A stretch of DNA of 64,000 nt. Source: Azospirillum brasilense. GTDB taxonomy: Bacteria; Pseudomonadota; Alphaproteobacteria; Azospirillales; Azospirillaceae. This document shows, in pieces, positions 17,977-25,854 of this stretch. The DNA lies in assembly GCF_007827795.1 (NCBI RefSeq), contig NZ_VITI01000006.1, positions 186,001 through 250,000 of the forward strand, in the 5' to 3' direction. Position numbers and translations under genes: made by a program. Under the pieces are notes generated by a model, which saw nothing but the letters and a program-made list of their open reading frames with translations, had not been told where the DNA came from and made no database searches. Positions within the stretch are counted from its first letter, which is position 1. Each line of letters begins with the position of its first letter.

Positions 17977-20556
17977 TCAATTTAACTCCCTCAACACCCT
18001 CACCCCGTTGTTCAGGTACCGCACGTCGGGATCGTAGAACAGCCGTGCCGTGTCGGTGATATCAGCCAGGCCGCCCCGCCAGGACCCGCCGCGCAGCACG
18101 CGCTCCCGGCAGTTGGCCGAGGTCCAGGCGCTGCCGTCCGTCGGCGCGCCCGCGTAGTCCGCGTGCCAGCAGTCGGCGACCCACTCCGCCACCCCGCCGT
18201 TCATGTCGTGCAGCCCGAAGGGGTTCGGCTTGTAGCTGCCGACCGAGGCCGGGGTCAGCCGTTCCTGCGCGCCGCCGCAGTCCTTGCAGTTGGCGAGCGT
18301 CCCGGTCTGCCCATCCCACCAGTAGCGGCCCGTCGTGCCGCCGCGCGCCGCGTACTCCCATTCCGCTTCGGACGGCAGGCGATAGCGCTGGCCGGTCTTC
18401 TGGCTCAGCCACTTCGCGTAGGCCTGGGCTTCCAGCCAGGAGATGTTGTGGATCGGGGTGCTGTCGGTGGGCTTGGTCATGCGCGGCATGCCATCGGTGC
18501 AGCCGCCACCCTCCACGCAGGCGCGCCATTCGGCCACCGTCACCTCGTAGGCGCCGAGCGCGAAGGGCTTGGCGATGGTGACCTTGTGCACCGGACGTTC
18601 GGAGCGGTCACCCTGGTCGCTGCCCATGGTGAAGCTGCCGGGTGCGATCCGCACCATCACCGGACAGGCCGGGCAGTCCTGGAAGCTGGCCGAGCGGCTG
18701 TGGTTGCGCACCGCGCTGTTCCCATTGCCGTTCGGGGGCGCCGCGGCCACCTGCTCCGGCGCGGGTGCCGGCTGGGGTGGTGCCGGCGGCGGTGTTGGTG
18801 GCGGTGTTGGTGGCGGTGTTGGTGGCGGCGAAGGTGCCGCTTCGACGACCGGGACCGCAGGAGCAGCCGATTGTGCCGGCTGCGGCGGTTGGGTCGATGC
18901 GACCTCCGGCGGCTTGGCGGCGGGGGTGAGCGCGCCCAGCTTCTCCCGCGCCGGCTTGGCGTAGGTGCCGTTGCCGAACAGCCGCAGGAAGGCTTCGAAG
19001 TCGGCGGGCTCGCGGCTTCCCTTGACCATCTGCCACAGCGATTCCTCCAGCGCCGGTGCCGCCGGGGCGACGCCCGGCGGAGCAATCTCCAGCGCCACCG
19101 TGCCGGTGGCCTTGCCGCCCTTGCCGTCTTCCACCTGATAGGTGAAGGCGCCCGCCGCACCCGCCCGCTCCTGCTCCGGGTCGAAGGTCAGCCGGGTCAG
19201 CCCCTCGGCCGGCAGGCGGTCGCCGGGGCGGATCAGGGTGGCGCCGTCGCGCACCTTGCCGCGGTCGGGCACGGCGGTGACGGTGACGGTCAGCGGGTCA
19301 CCGTCGGGGTCCACCGGCGCCTCTATGGCCAAGCGGTTCGGCAGGGCGCGGACGGTGCGCGCGCCGGCCACCACCGGTTCACGGTTGCTGGGCTTGATGG
19401 TGATCGCCACGCCGCCCCGCACCACGCCGCCGCGCCCGTCCATGATTGCGAAGTCGAAGCGCCCGGCGTCCCCCACCACCGTCGCGTCCGGCTTGAAGCT
19501 GGTGGCGGCGAGCTGCTCCACCGTCAGGTAATCGCCGATCAGCACGATGCGGTCGCCGATGCGCACGCTGCCGCCGCGCGGCAGGCCGGAGATCTGGGCG
19601 AAGAGCTGGTCGTCGTCCGGATCGGTCGGACGCCCGATGCGCAGCGGCTCGGCGTCGGCGCGGTCGGACAATTCCAGCGGACGGATCTCGCCGAGCACAG
19701 GCGGTCGGTTGGGCGGGCGCGGGTTGAAGTAGAAGGGCGCCGCCCCCAGCGAGCCGAAGATGTAGGGCTCCTGCCGCCCGTTGGTCGCCTGCCGCACGGT
19801 GTCGCGCACGTTGCGGAAGAACAGGCTCAGTTCCAACCCAGGCGTCTGGAGATGCTGGAGCAGCGCGTCGGTGTAGGGGCTGTGATCGCCCTGCCCGTCC
19901 TCGGCCAGCTGGTCGGCGCGGGTGGCCATGGCGACCAGCGTGTCGCTGGGCGTGTCGTCGACGCGGGCGAAGCCGTAATTGACCTGGATGCGGTTCTGTC
20001 CGGCCTGCTTCAGCCGGTCCACAAAGGGGTTGTTGCGGCAGGAATCGAGCATCAGGATGCCCAGCTTGCGCGCCTGCGACAGCTCGCCCATCATCAGATT
20101 CAGCGGCATCGCCTCGTAGACGAGGTCGCGCTCGCGCTCCAGCTTGGCGTCCGCCGGGACGATGTAGTTGTTGCCGCCCACCTGGATGCCGTGCCCGGCG
20201 TAGAAGATCACCGCCACGTCGGCCTGCGAGGCGCGGATGCCGAAGTCGCGCAGCGCCCGCTCGAAGCCGCGGTTGTCCATGTCGAACTTCTCGTCCACGT
20301 CGAACTGCAGCGTGCGCAGGGCCTCTGCGATGGCCTTGGCGTCGTTCACCGGGTTCTGGAGTTCGGGGGCGAATTCGTACTTGCCGATGCCGACGACCAG
20401 CGCGATGCGCTTTTCCGGGGACTGGGCGGCCTGGGGCGAAGAAGACTGGGCGGCCGCGCCCGGTGCCCAGCCGAGAAGGCCCACCAACAGCAGGACGAGG
20501 CCGAGCGACCAGAGGTCCCTGCCCAAACGACGTTGCGTCAAGGGTCCGTCGAACAT
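17977..20556 (-). CDS. Secreted caspase-family protein with cadherin-like and FGE/sulfatase-modifying domains
   Basis: 859 residues. A signal peptide or anchor spans ~15-36 (LVLLLVGLLGWAPGAAAQ). A peptidase C14 (metacaspase-like) domain at ~48-285 has catalytic His122 (FYAGHG) and Cys173 (LDSCRNNPF). Two cadherin-like/tandem repeats (~285-390 and ~393-492) end in DGRGG and DGKGG. A linker rich in PPPT repeats lies at ~575-600. Residues ~632-858 form an FGE-sulfatase (SUMF1) domain with GSFTMGSDQGDRSERPVHKV, LPSEAEWEYAARGG and RVLRGGSWRG. Most bacterial FGE-like domains are not proven formylglycine enzymes; here it may be a binding or structural module. It is downstream of the cyclase gene. 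Confidence 0.9.
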   Translation of the reverse strand: MFDGPLTQRRLGRDLWSLGLVLLLVGLLGWAPGAAAQSSSPQAAQSPEKRIALVVGIGKYEFAPELQNPVNDAKAIAEALRTLQFDVDEKFDMDNRGFERALRDFGIRASQADVAVIFYAGHGIQVGGNNYIVPADAKLERERDLVYEAMPLNLMMGELSQARKLGILMLDSCRNNPFVDRLKQAGQNRIQVNYGFARVDDTPSDTLVAMATRADQLAEDGQGDHSPYTDALLQHLQTPGLELSLFFRNVRDTVRQATNGRQEPYIFGSLGAAPFYFNPRPPNRPPVLGEIRPLELSDRADAEPLRIGRPTDPDDDQLFAQISGLPRGGSVRIGDRIVLIGDYLTVEQLAATSFKPDATVVGDAGRFDFAIMDGRGGVVRGGVAITIKPSNREPVVAGARTVRALPNRLAIEAPVDPDGDPLTVTVTAVPDRGKVRDGATLIRPGDRLPAEGLTRLTFDPEQERAGAAGAFTYQVEDGKGGKATGTVALEIAPPGVAPAAPALEESLWQMVKGSREPADFEAFLRLFGNGTYAKPAREKLGALTPAAKPPEVASTQPPQPAQSAAPAVPVVEAAPSPPPTPPPTPPPTPPPAPPQPAPAPEQVAAAPPNGNGNSAVRNHSRSASFQDCPACPVMVRIAPGSFTMGSDQGDRSERPVHKVTIAKPFALGAYEVTVAEWRACVEGGGCTDGMPRMTKPTDSTPIHNISWLEAQAYAKWLSQKTGQRYRLPSEAEWEYAARGGTTGRYWWDGQTGTLANCKDCGGAQERLTPASVGSYKPNPFGLHDMNGGVAEWVADCWHADYAGAPTDGSAWTSANCRERVLRGGSWRGGLADITDTARLFYDPDVRYLNNGVRVLRELN
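18788..18823. repeat. 12-bp tandem repeat (3 units) coding the proline-rich linker
   Basis: Three exact copies of GGCGGTGTTGGT run in tandem and encode the Thr-Pro-Pro-Pro units of the caspase protein linker on the minus strand. The in-frame unit means copy number could change without a frameshift. Confidence 0.9.
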
Positions 20557-20579
20557 CGGCCGGCTCCATCAGACAATCC

Positions 20580-20602
20580 CCCTCTCCCCAGAGGGGAGAG
20601 GG
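20580..20602. terminator. Hairpin upstream of the caspase gene
   Basis: CCCTCTCCCC and GGGGAGAGGG form a perfect 10-bp stem with a 3-nt AGA loop, between the cyclase stop (20716) and the caspase start (20556). There is no clear T tract. The region at ~20625-20700 upstream of it on the minus strand is AT-rich and could hold a separate promoter for the caspase gene, so this may be a 5'-UTR hairpin instead. Confidence 0.4.
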
Positions 20603-20715
20603 TTGAACGGCGACGCTCTCTCCAGCATAAAATTGCCGATTAGCCGATCTTAATATTTCGATTCCTGCGCACCAAGCGTTCATTCAGCCTAATCCCGAAT
20701 ACGGGGAATGGGTGA

Positions 20716-22602
20716 TTACTCCCCAGCCTCCGCCGCCGGCCGCACCTCCTCCCCCTCCTGGTCGAGGACCAGCCAGGCGCGAACCGCCTTGCGCTTACCC
20801 TTCAACGCCATCTCGCCCACCGGCAGCCCGGCCACCGTGTCCTGCACCGCCGTCCAGGTCGGTTCCCCGATGACGATCCGGCAATGGGGGGAGGAGCGCA
20901 TGCCCACCGTCTTGCCCAGCGCCTCCAGCCGGGCGGCGGTGTTGGCGGTGTCGCCGAGCAGCGAATATTCCATGTGCCGCAGCCCGCCCAGGCTGCCCGC
21001 CACCAGTGGCCCGGTGTGAATGCCGACGCGGATGCCGATGGCTGGCAGCCCCTCCGCCTGCCAGCGCTTGTTCAGCTCCTGAAGCTCCCGCCCCATCTGG
21101 ATGGCGCAGCGCACGGCGCGTTCGGCGTCGGCGTCGATCTCCGCCTGGGTGGTGCGGGCGACGGGAGCGCCGAAGACCGCCAGGATGGCGTCGCCGATGA
21201 AGCGCAGCACGATCCCGTCATGCGCCGCCACCACCCGCACCATGGCGTCGAGATAGCCTTCCAGCCACAGGATCAGCGGCTCGGGCTCCAGCGCCTCGCA
21301 GACCGTGGTGAAGCCCTCGATGTCGGAGAAGAAGACGGTGGCGGTCAGTTCCTGCGGGCGGGGGCGCCCGCCGGCCAGGAAGGTCGCGCGTTCCCGCCAG
21401 ATCTCGTCGGCGACGGGCTGGGAGACGTGGTTGGCGAACAGCTGCATCAGGCTGCGGCGGTCGGTGCGCTCCTTCAGCGACAGATGCGCGGTCATTGCGG
21501 CGATGCCGCCCAGCCACGCCGCCGAGGGTGCCATCATCGCCACCAGCGGCCCGCCCTGGGCGAACAGCGCCAGCGCCGCCGCCCACAGCGCCAGCAGCCC
21601 CAGCAGGCTGGCCGGCACCAGCAGCCACACCGGCCAGCCAGCCGCCGCCAAGGCCACCCCCGCGGCGCTCAGCGCCAGCACCAGCGCGACGACCCAGCCG
21701 TCGGACAGGTCGCGGCTGGTCCGCCCGTCGAGGATCTGGGCCAGCGCGTGGGCCTGGATCTCCACCCCCGGCGTGGACAGGCCGGCGACCGACAGCGGCG
21801 TGCGGTGCTGGTCCACCCCGACCAGGACGGTGCCGACCACGGCGATCCGCCCGGCCAGCCAGCCGCGCGGCAACATCCCCACCATGTCCGCCGGATAGGT
21901 TGGAAAGGGCGGCGCGTCCGGCGACGGGCGGGCGTGCCAGTCGATGCGGAAAGGCTCCGCCGGGACCTCCCCCCCTGCCGCCCCTCCGGCAAGCTGGGCC
22001 ATCCGCGCCGGGAAGCTGGGCAGCCCGTCCGGACCGCGCGGCACATGCCAGCGCACCGTGCCGTCCAGCCTGTCCTTGGCGAGGTTGGCGTGGCCGTGCG
22101 GAATGCCGTCGAGGAACCGCCCGAGGTAGCGGCGCTGCTCCTCCGTCAGCGCCGTGTCGCCGAGCGCGGTGATGGCGACCACCGGCACCGTGGTGCGCTG
22201 GATGCGCTGGCGCAGCCGCTCGTCGAGCGCCGGCAGGGTCGGCTGGTCGAACAGGATGTCCAGCCCGATGGCCCGCACCCCCGCCGCCTCCAGCGTCCCC
22301 ACCAGATCGGCGAGGAAGCCGCGATCGACCGGTGACCGGCAGGCCAGCGTGGCGAACAGGTCCTCCCCCAGCGTGACCAGCGCGATGCCGGGATGCTGCG
22401 GGGCGGGCGGCGTGAAGTAGGCGATGGCGAGGTCGCGGAAGCTCTCGTCGGCGGAGCGCAGGGGCGGCACCAGCCAGGTCAGCCCCAGCGCCGCCGCCGA
22501 CACGCCGACCACCGCGGCCAATCCCATAAGCCCCTTGGCAAGCCACGGGACTTTCGCCCAACTTGGCTTGCCCCTCGATGTCCCCAACGGCGGCGCCCTC
22601 AC
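20716..22602 (-). CDS. CHASE2-domain class III adenylate/guanylate cyclase
   Basis: 628 residues starting at a GTG that overlaps the stop of the upstream gene as GTGA. Transmembrane segment 1 spans ~25-45, an extracytoplasmic CHASE2 sensor ~45-320, and three membrane helices ~325-400 follow. The class III cyclase domain is at ~430-600 with FFSDIEGFTTVCEAL (metal Asp), RFIGDAILAVFGAP (second metal Asp), GIHTGPLVAGSLG and LLGDTANTAARLEAL (Asn/Arg transition-state residues). The active site therefore looks intact. It should convert ATP (or GTP) to a cyclic nucleotide in response to a periplasmic cue. A cNMP-type regulator and a cNMP-type channel are encoded nearby. Confidence 0.92.
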   Translation of the reverse strand: MRAPPLGTSRGKPSWAKVPWLAKGLMGLAAVVGVSAAALGLTWLVPPLRSADESFRDLAIAYFTPPAPQHPGIALVTLGEDLFATLACRSPVDRGFLADLVGTLEAAGVRAIGLDILFDQPTLPALDERLRQRIQRTTVPVVAITALGDTALTEEQRRYLGRFLDGIPHGHANLAKDRLDGTVRWHVPRGPDGLPSFPARMAQLAGGAAGGEVPAEPFRIDWHARPSPDAPPFPTYPADMVGMLPRGWLAGRIAVVGTVLVGVDQHRTPLSVAGLSTPGVEIQAHALAQILDGRTSRDLSDGWVVALVLALSAAGVALAAAGWPVWLLVPASLLGLLALWAAALALFAQGGPLVAMMAPSAAWLGGIAAMTAHLSLKERTDRRSLMQLFANHVSQPVADEIWRERATFLAGGRPRPQELTATVFFSDIEGFTTVCEALEPEPLILWLEGYLDAMVRVVAAHDGIVLRFIGDAILAVFGAPVARTTQAEIDADAERAVRCAIQMGRELQELNKRWQAEGLPAIGIRVGIHTGPLVAGSLGGLRHMEYSLLGDTANTAARLEALGKTVGMRSSPHCRIVIGEPTWTAVQDTVAGLPVGEMALKGKRKAVRAWLVLDQEGEEVRPAAEAGE

Positions 22603-23771
22603 TCCACGCGCAGGATCACCTGCGCCATCACCAGTTCGGTCTGCTTCAGCGAGGCGAGCGTCCGCTCCAGCCGGGCCGCGGCCTCGTCGGACAGGGGCCG
22701 GAAGGCGTCCTGACGCCCCGGCAGGTCCGCGCCCAGATCGCGCCCGGCGGCGAAGCAGCGCACCTCCTGGTCGGCGGACAGGCTTCCCGACCGCTCCGCC
22801 GCGCGCAACGGCACCGGCATGCGGTCGCCGGCCAGCGTCAGGGTGCGGTGCCCCTCCACCAGCGAGCTGGCCGACGGCTCCGGCGGGTAGATCGGCGTCA
22901 ACTGGCCGCGCGTGTTGCGCAGGTAGCAGTAGAGATGCGCGTCCCGGTTCGTCTGGAGCACCAGCGTCACCGACTCCCCGGACCGGTAGGTCGGGTAAAG
23001 GCCGCGGTCGGTGGCGAGATAGAGGTTCAGCGGCGCCATGCTGTCCCGCACCGGGTCCAGCAGAACCGCCGCCTGCGCCGCGCAACCGGCACCGGCCAGC
23101 CGGACGGCGAGCTCCGCGCCCTGCCCTTCGGCACTGATCACGCGCAACGTCATGCTGTGGCGCACCCGCCCATCCGGCCCGGCGACGGAGACAGCGGTGC
23201 CGTCGATCATCGGAAGCTCGCGCGGCCAGGGCACCGTCGCCCCTTTGTCCCAGCGCAGCGTGGCGGTGGCGCCGCGGTTTTCCTCGCGCAGGGTGGCCGG
23301 AATCAGCGCCGGGTCGGCGGGCTTGCTCAGCAGCACCGTGCCGCCGGACTTCACACATTGGGTTCCGGCACGGCCCGGATCGAGGGTGAAGACCTGCTCC
23401 TCCCCCTTCTGCATGGGGATGCCGACCGCGCGGGCGGCGCCGAGGTCGGTCTGGAAGAAGCGCTCCCCGCCGACGAGGCTGCCGACGCCGCCCCAGCCCG
23501 AGGCGTCGGGCATGCGGTCCAGCGGGCCGTCGAACGGCCCCTTGATCCGCAGCATGCGCCCGTTGGCGAACAGGAACATAGCGTTGGCACCGTCCGGCAC
23601 GGTGACCGCGGCGCCGTCGGGGACCAGTTGCCCCTGGGCGTAGCCGGGGGCGGTGGAGGCGACGACCACCGCCTGCTCCGCCGCCGCGCGGCCGGCGGTG
23701 AAGCCGACCGCCCCGACGGCGGCCAGGGTCAGGGCCGCCGCCACGAGTCGGCTCAGGGTCCTGTGCGCCAT
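22599..23771 (-). CDS. FecR-like/DUF4384 secreted protein, partner of the CHASE2 cyclase
   Basis: 390 residues. A signal peptide is visible (MAHRTLSRLVAAALTLAAVG ... GRAAAEQ). Residues ~40-90 resemble a FecR beta-domain (TVPDGANAMFLFANGRMLRI then GPFDG). The C-terminal part is DUF4384 (PLNLYLATDRGLYPTYRSGE, HLYCYLRNTRGQLTPIYPP). The start at 23771 has GGAGG 7 nt upstream. The stop overlaps the cyclase start, so the two products are probably made in fixed ratio and meet at the periplasmic CHASE2 domain. The mechanism is inferred. Confidence 0.82.
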   Translation of the reverse strand: MAHRTLSRLVAAALTLAAVGAVGFTAGRAAAEQAVVVASTAPGYAQGQLVPDGAAVTVPDGANAMFLFANGRMLRIKGPFDGPLDRMPDASGWGGVGSLVGGERFFQTDLGAARAVGIPMQKGEEQVFTLDPGRAGTQCVKSGGTVLLSKPADPALIPATLREENRGATATLRWDKGATVPWPRELPMIDGTAVSVAGPDGRVRHSMTLRVISAEGQGAELAVRLAGAGCAAQAAVLLDPVRDSMAPLNLYLATDRGLYPTYRSGESVTLVLQTNRDAHLYCYLRNTRGQLTPIYPPEPSASSLVEGHRTLTLAGDRMPVPLRAAERSGSLSADQEVRCFAAGRDLGADLPGRQDAFRPLSDEAAARLERTLASLKQTELVMAQVILRVE

Positions 23772-24126
23772 GCTGGCCTCCACCGGCGGGGATCGCGGAA
23801 TCATTGGCGTTTCCCGGACGCCTGTCCAGGCGGCGAAGGGGGAATGGCGGGGCTGCGGACCCGGCCCAAAGAAGGGCGGACGCCGTGAGCGGACGGGCAT
23901 GGTCAGACCTCCGAAATGATGCGTGCCGGCCCTATGCCGGCCCGTCGAGCCTAGACGGCGGAAGGCGGCGGACGCTGTGAGACGCGGCACAAAGTTGCGC
24001 AGGAGTTGGGCCCCCTCCGACGTACTGGGTGTGGCGGGCGCCACAGCGCGGCCCGGCCCCGCCCCATACAGTGCCGGGCAGGACCGGCGCCCCGTTGGCC
24101 CGCCCCTTCGCCCGAGGAGACCGACC
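23772..24126. other. Divergent intergenic region
   Basis: This 355-bp region lies between the divergent starts of the FecR/DUF4384 gene and the DUF1150 gene. I see no gene in it. It contains a GCCGGC-CCTAT-GCCGGC hairpin at 23925-23941. It probably holds both promoters, but I could not assign boxes with confidence. Confidence 0.5.
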
Positions 24127-24363
24127 ATGACCGCCCGCCGCACCAATGCCGATGTCGCCGATGGTTTCGCCGCCGGGTTCGATGACCGCTTCGCCCGTCA
24201 TGGAATCCTGGAGGTCGCCTATCTGCGGGCGGTGGAGATCGACGGCCTGCCCGCCTACGCCGTGTACGCCGCGAACGGCACCTGCCTGTGGCTGGACACC
24301 GACCGCGCGTCGGCCGGGGCGACGCTTCAGGAGCATGGGATGGAGCTGGTCAGCGTGCATTGA
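24127..24363 (+). CDS. DUF1150 family small protein
   Basis: A 78-residue protein (MTARRTNADVADGFAAGFDD at the start). The central VAYLRAVEIDGLPAYAVYAA and the terminal VSVH match the alphaproteobacterial DUF1150 family, small proteins of unknown function. GAGGAG lies 9 nt before the ATG. It is followed at once by palindromic repeat C. Confidence 0.82.
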   Translation: MTARRTNADVADGFAAGFDDRFARHGILEVAYLRAVEIDGLPAYAVYAANGTCLWLDTDRASAGATLQEHGMELVSVH

Positions 24364-24383
24364 GAGCGGAGGCGATGGGGGCA

Positions 24384-24505
24384 TTGCCCCCACCCTCCCC
24401 GCTTCGCGGGTCCCCTCCCTCCCCCGCTGCGCAGGGGAGGGCTTTTTGTACATGCAGCACCAATTCCCTCCCCCGCTGCGCAGGGGAGGGTCAGGGTGGG
24501 GGCAA
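24384..24505. repeat. Palindromic intergenic repeat, copy C
   Basis: Outer arms TTGCCCCCACCCT (24384-24396) and AGGGTGGGGGCAA (24493-24505) are perfect 13-bp complements. Inside are CCCTCCC...GGGAGGG stems and one segment ending in GGGAGGGCTTTTT near 24430-24446, which looks like a genuine intrinsic terminator for the DUF1150 gene. It lies between convergent genes. Confidence 0.88.
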
Positions 24506-24515
24506 GGCACTCAAC

Positions 24516-24842
24516 TCATTCCTTCGGGCTCAACAAGCACGACGTCCGGTTCCGCGTCACGATGGCTAGGCTGTTCTCCGGCTCGCCCGCCCGGCGGAAG
24601 CGCAGGGCGTTCAGTTGGCTGGCGACGCTGAGCGACAGGACGTTCAGATCCGTCTCATCGATGATCTTCTCGCCGTCCTGCCAGCACTGGATGCGCACGC
24701 GGCCCTTCGGAACCCCGACGTCGATGCCGCCGGGCTGCACGCCCGCATCGCTGCTCTTCTTGCGGACTACCGTCGCGTCGGCGGCGCCCCCGACGAGGGG
24801 GAGCGCCGCGATCGCCACCAGGAGAAGAAGTTTCCGGATCAT
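24516..24842 (-). CDS. Small secreted protein of unknown function
   Basis: A 108-residue protein with a signal peptide (MIRKLLLLVAIAALPLVGGA) and a short predicted beta-rich domain (GRVRIQCWQDGEKIIDETDL, LAIVTRNRTSCLL). Two cysteines in the mature part could form a disulfide. I do not recognise the family. The ATG at 24842 has GGGAGGG 7 nt upstream. It follows the OmpA gene by 23 bp and is probably the last gene of the envelope operon. Confidence 0.75.
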   Translation of the reverse strand: MIRKLLLLVAIAALPLVGGAADATVVRKKSSDAGVQPGGIDVGVPKGRVRIQCWQDGEKIIDETDLNVLSLSVASQLNALRFRRAGEPENSLAIVTRNRTSCLLSPKE

Positions 24843-24865
24843 GGCGCGCCCTCCCTTCCACTCGA

Positions 24866-25735
24866 TCACTGGATGGGCCGGAACTCGACGCGCCGGTTGC
24901 GGCTGTCGGTCGGGTCGGGGGTCAGTGGCTGGCTCTTGCCCAGGCCGGCGATGGCGATGCGCTGCGGCTCGATGTGATGGACACGCACCAGATACTCGCC
25001 GACCGACACCGCCCGGCGTTCCGAGAGGGCGAGGTTGTACTGCTCGCTTCCCACGGCGTCGGTGTGCCCTTCGATGACGAGGCGGAGCTGCGGGTCCTGC
25101 GACATCAGCCCGCCGACCGCGTCGACGTAGGAATAGAACTCCTTCGGGACGTCGGCGGAGTTGAAGGCGAAGTTGATGCGGAAGCCGAAGCCGTTCGTCG
25201 GACGGGTCTCCGCCGGGGTTTCCGGCGCGGAGAGGGTGGCCGGCTGCACGCCGCTGGAACGGCGCGGGGCGACGGGCGGCGGGGCGACGGGCGGGGCCGC
25301 GGCCTCCTGAACGGGCGCGCGCCTGGGCTTGGGCTGGGGCGCCGGTTCCGGCTGGGCCACGGGGGCGGTCGGCGGGCTGTAGCCCGGCTGCGGGGTCGCC
25401 TGCTGCTGAGCGGGAGCGCCATAGTTCACGCTGTCGGTCGGGCGCGGACGATTGGCGCTGTTCATGCCGCCGCCGATGATCTCGATGCTGCGGGTGCGGA
25501 TCTTCGGCTGCTCGCTGCCGTCCGTCGGCGCCGGGCCGGGCTTCACCGCCTCGCGCAGCTCGTCCACGGTCGGCGGGCGCTCGAACATCATGACCCGGTT
25601 GCCGCCGGAGCCCTCGACGGTCTGCGCCCGCGCGGGAACCGCCATACAGGCCAGGGCGATCATCGGCAGGGCCAGAACGGGAAGCGCCACGCCGTTCAGC
25701 CGTCGGGCGATGGTCTTGGAGGTCGGTCGCGGCAT
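24866..25735 (-). CDS. OmpA-family peptidoglycan-binding protein
   Basis: 289 residues. A signal sequence is present (ALPVLALPMIALACMAVPARAQ). A Pro/Ala/Gln-rich linker at ~105-170 leads to a C-terminal OmpA-like domain at ~180-289 with FAFNSADVP, VIEGHTDAVGSEQYNLALSE, RRAVSVGEYLV and RNRRVEFRPIQ, the residues that grip diaminopimelate peptidoglycan. There is no beta-barrel. It probably anchors the CsgG-like lipoprotein encoded directly upstream to the cell wall. Confidence 0.92.
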   Translation of the reverse strand: MPRPTSKTIARRLNGVALPVLALPMIALACMAVPARAQTVEGSGGNRVMMFERPPTVDELREAVKPGPAPTDGSEQPKIRTRSIEIIGGGMNSANRPRPTDSVNYGAPAQQQATPQPGYSPPTAPVAQPEPAPQPKPRRAPVQEAAAPPVAPPPVAPRRSSGVQPATLSAPETPAETRPTNGFGFRINFAFNSADVPKEFYSYVDAVGGLMSQDPQLRLVIEGHTDAVGSEQYNLALSERRAVSVGEYLVRVHHIEPQRIAIAGLGKSQPLTPDPTDSRNRRVEFRPIQ

Positions 25736-25854
25736 CGGTGGTCTCCCATGATTCGGCGCCATGATCTGGCGTGGTGTTCGGCTGCCCCCTTCTCTACCCC
25801 GTCTCCCGTCCCCGCGCTGTGAGCCGGCCCACAAATCCTGGCGCTGCGCCGATC

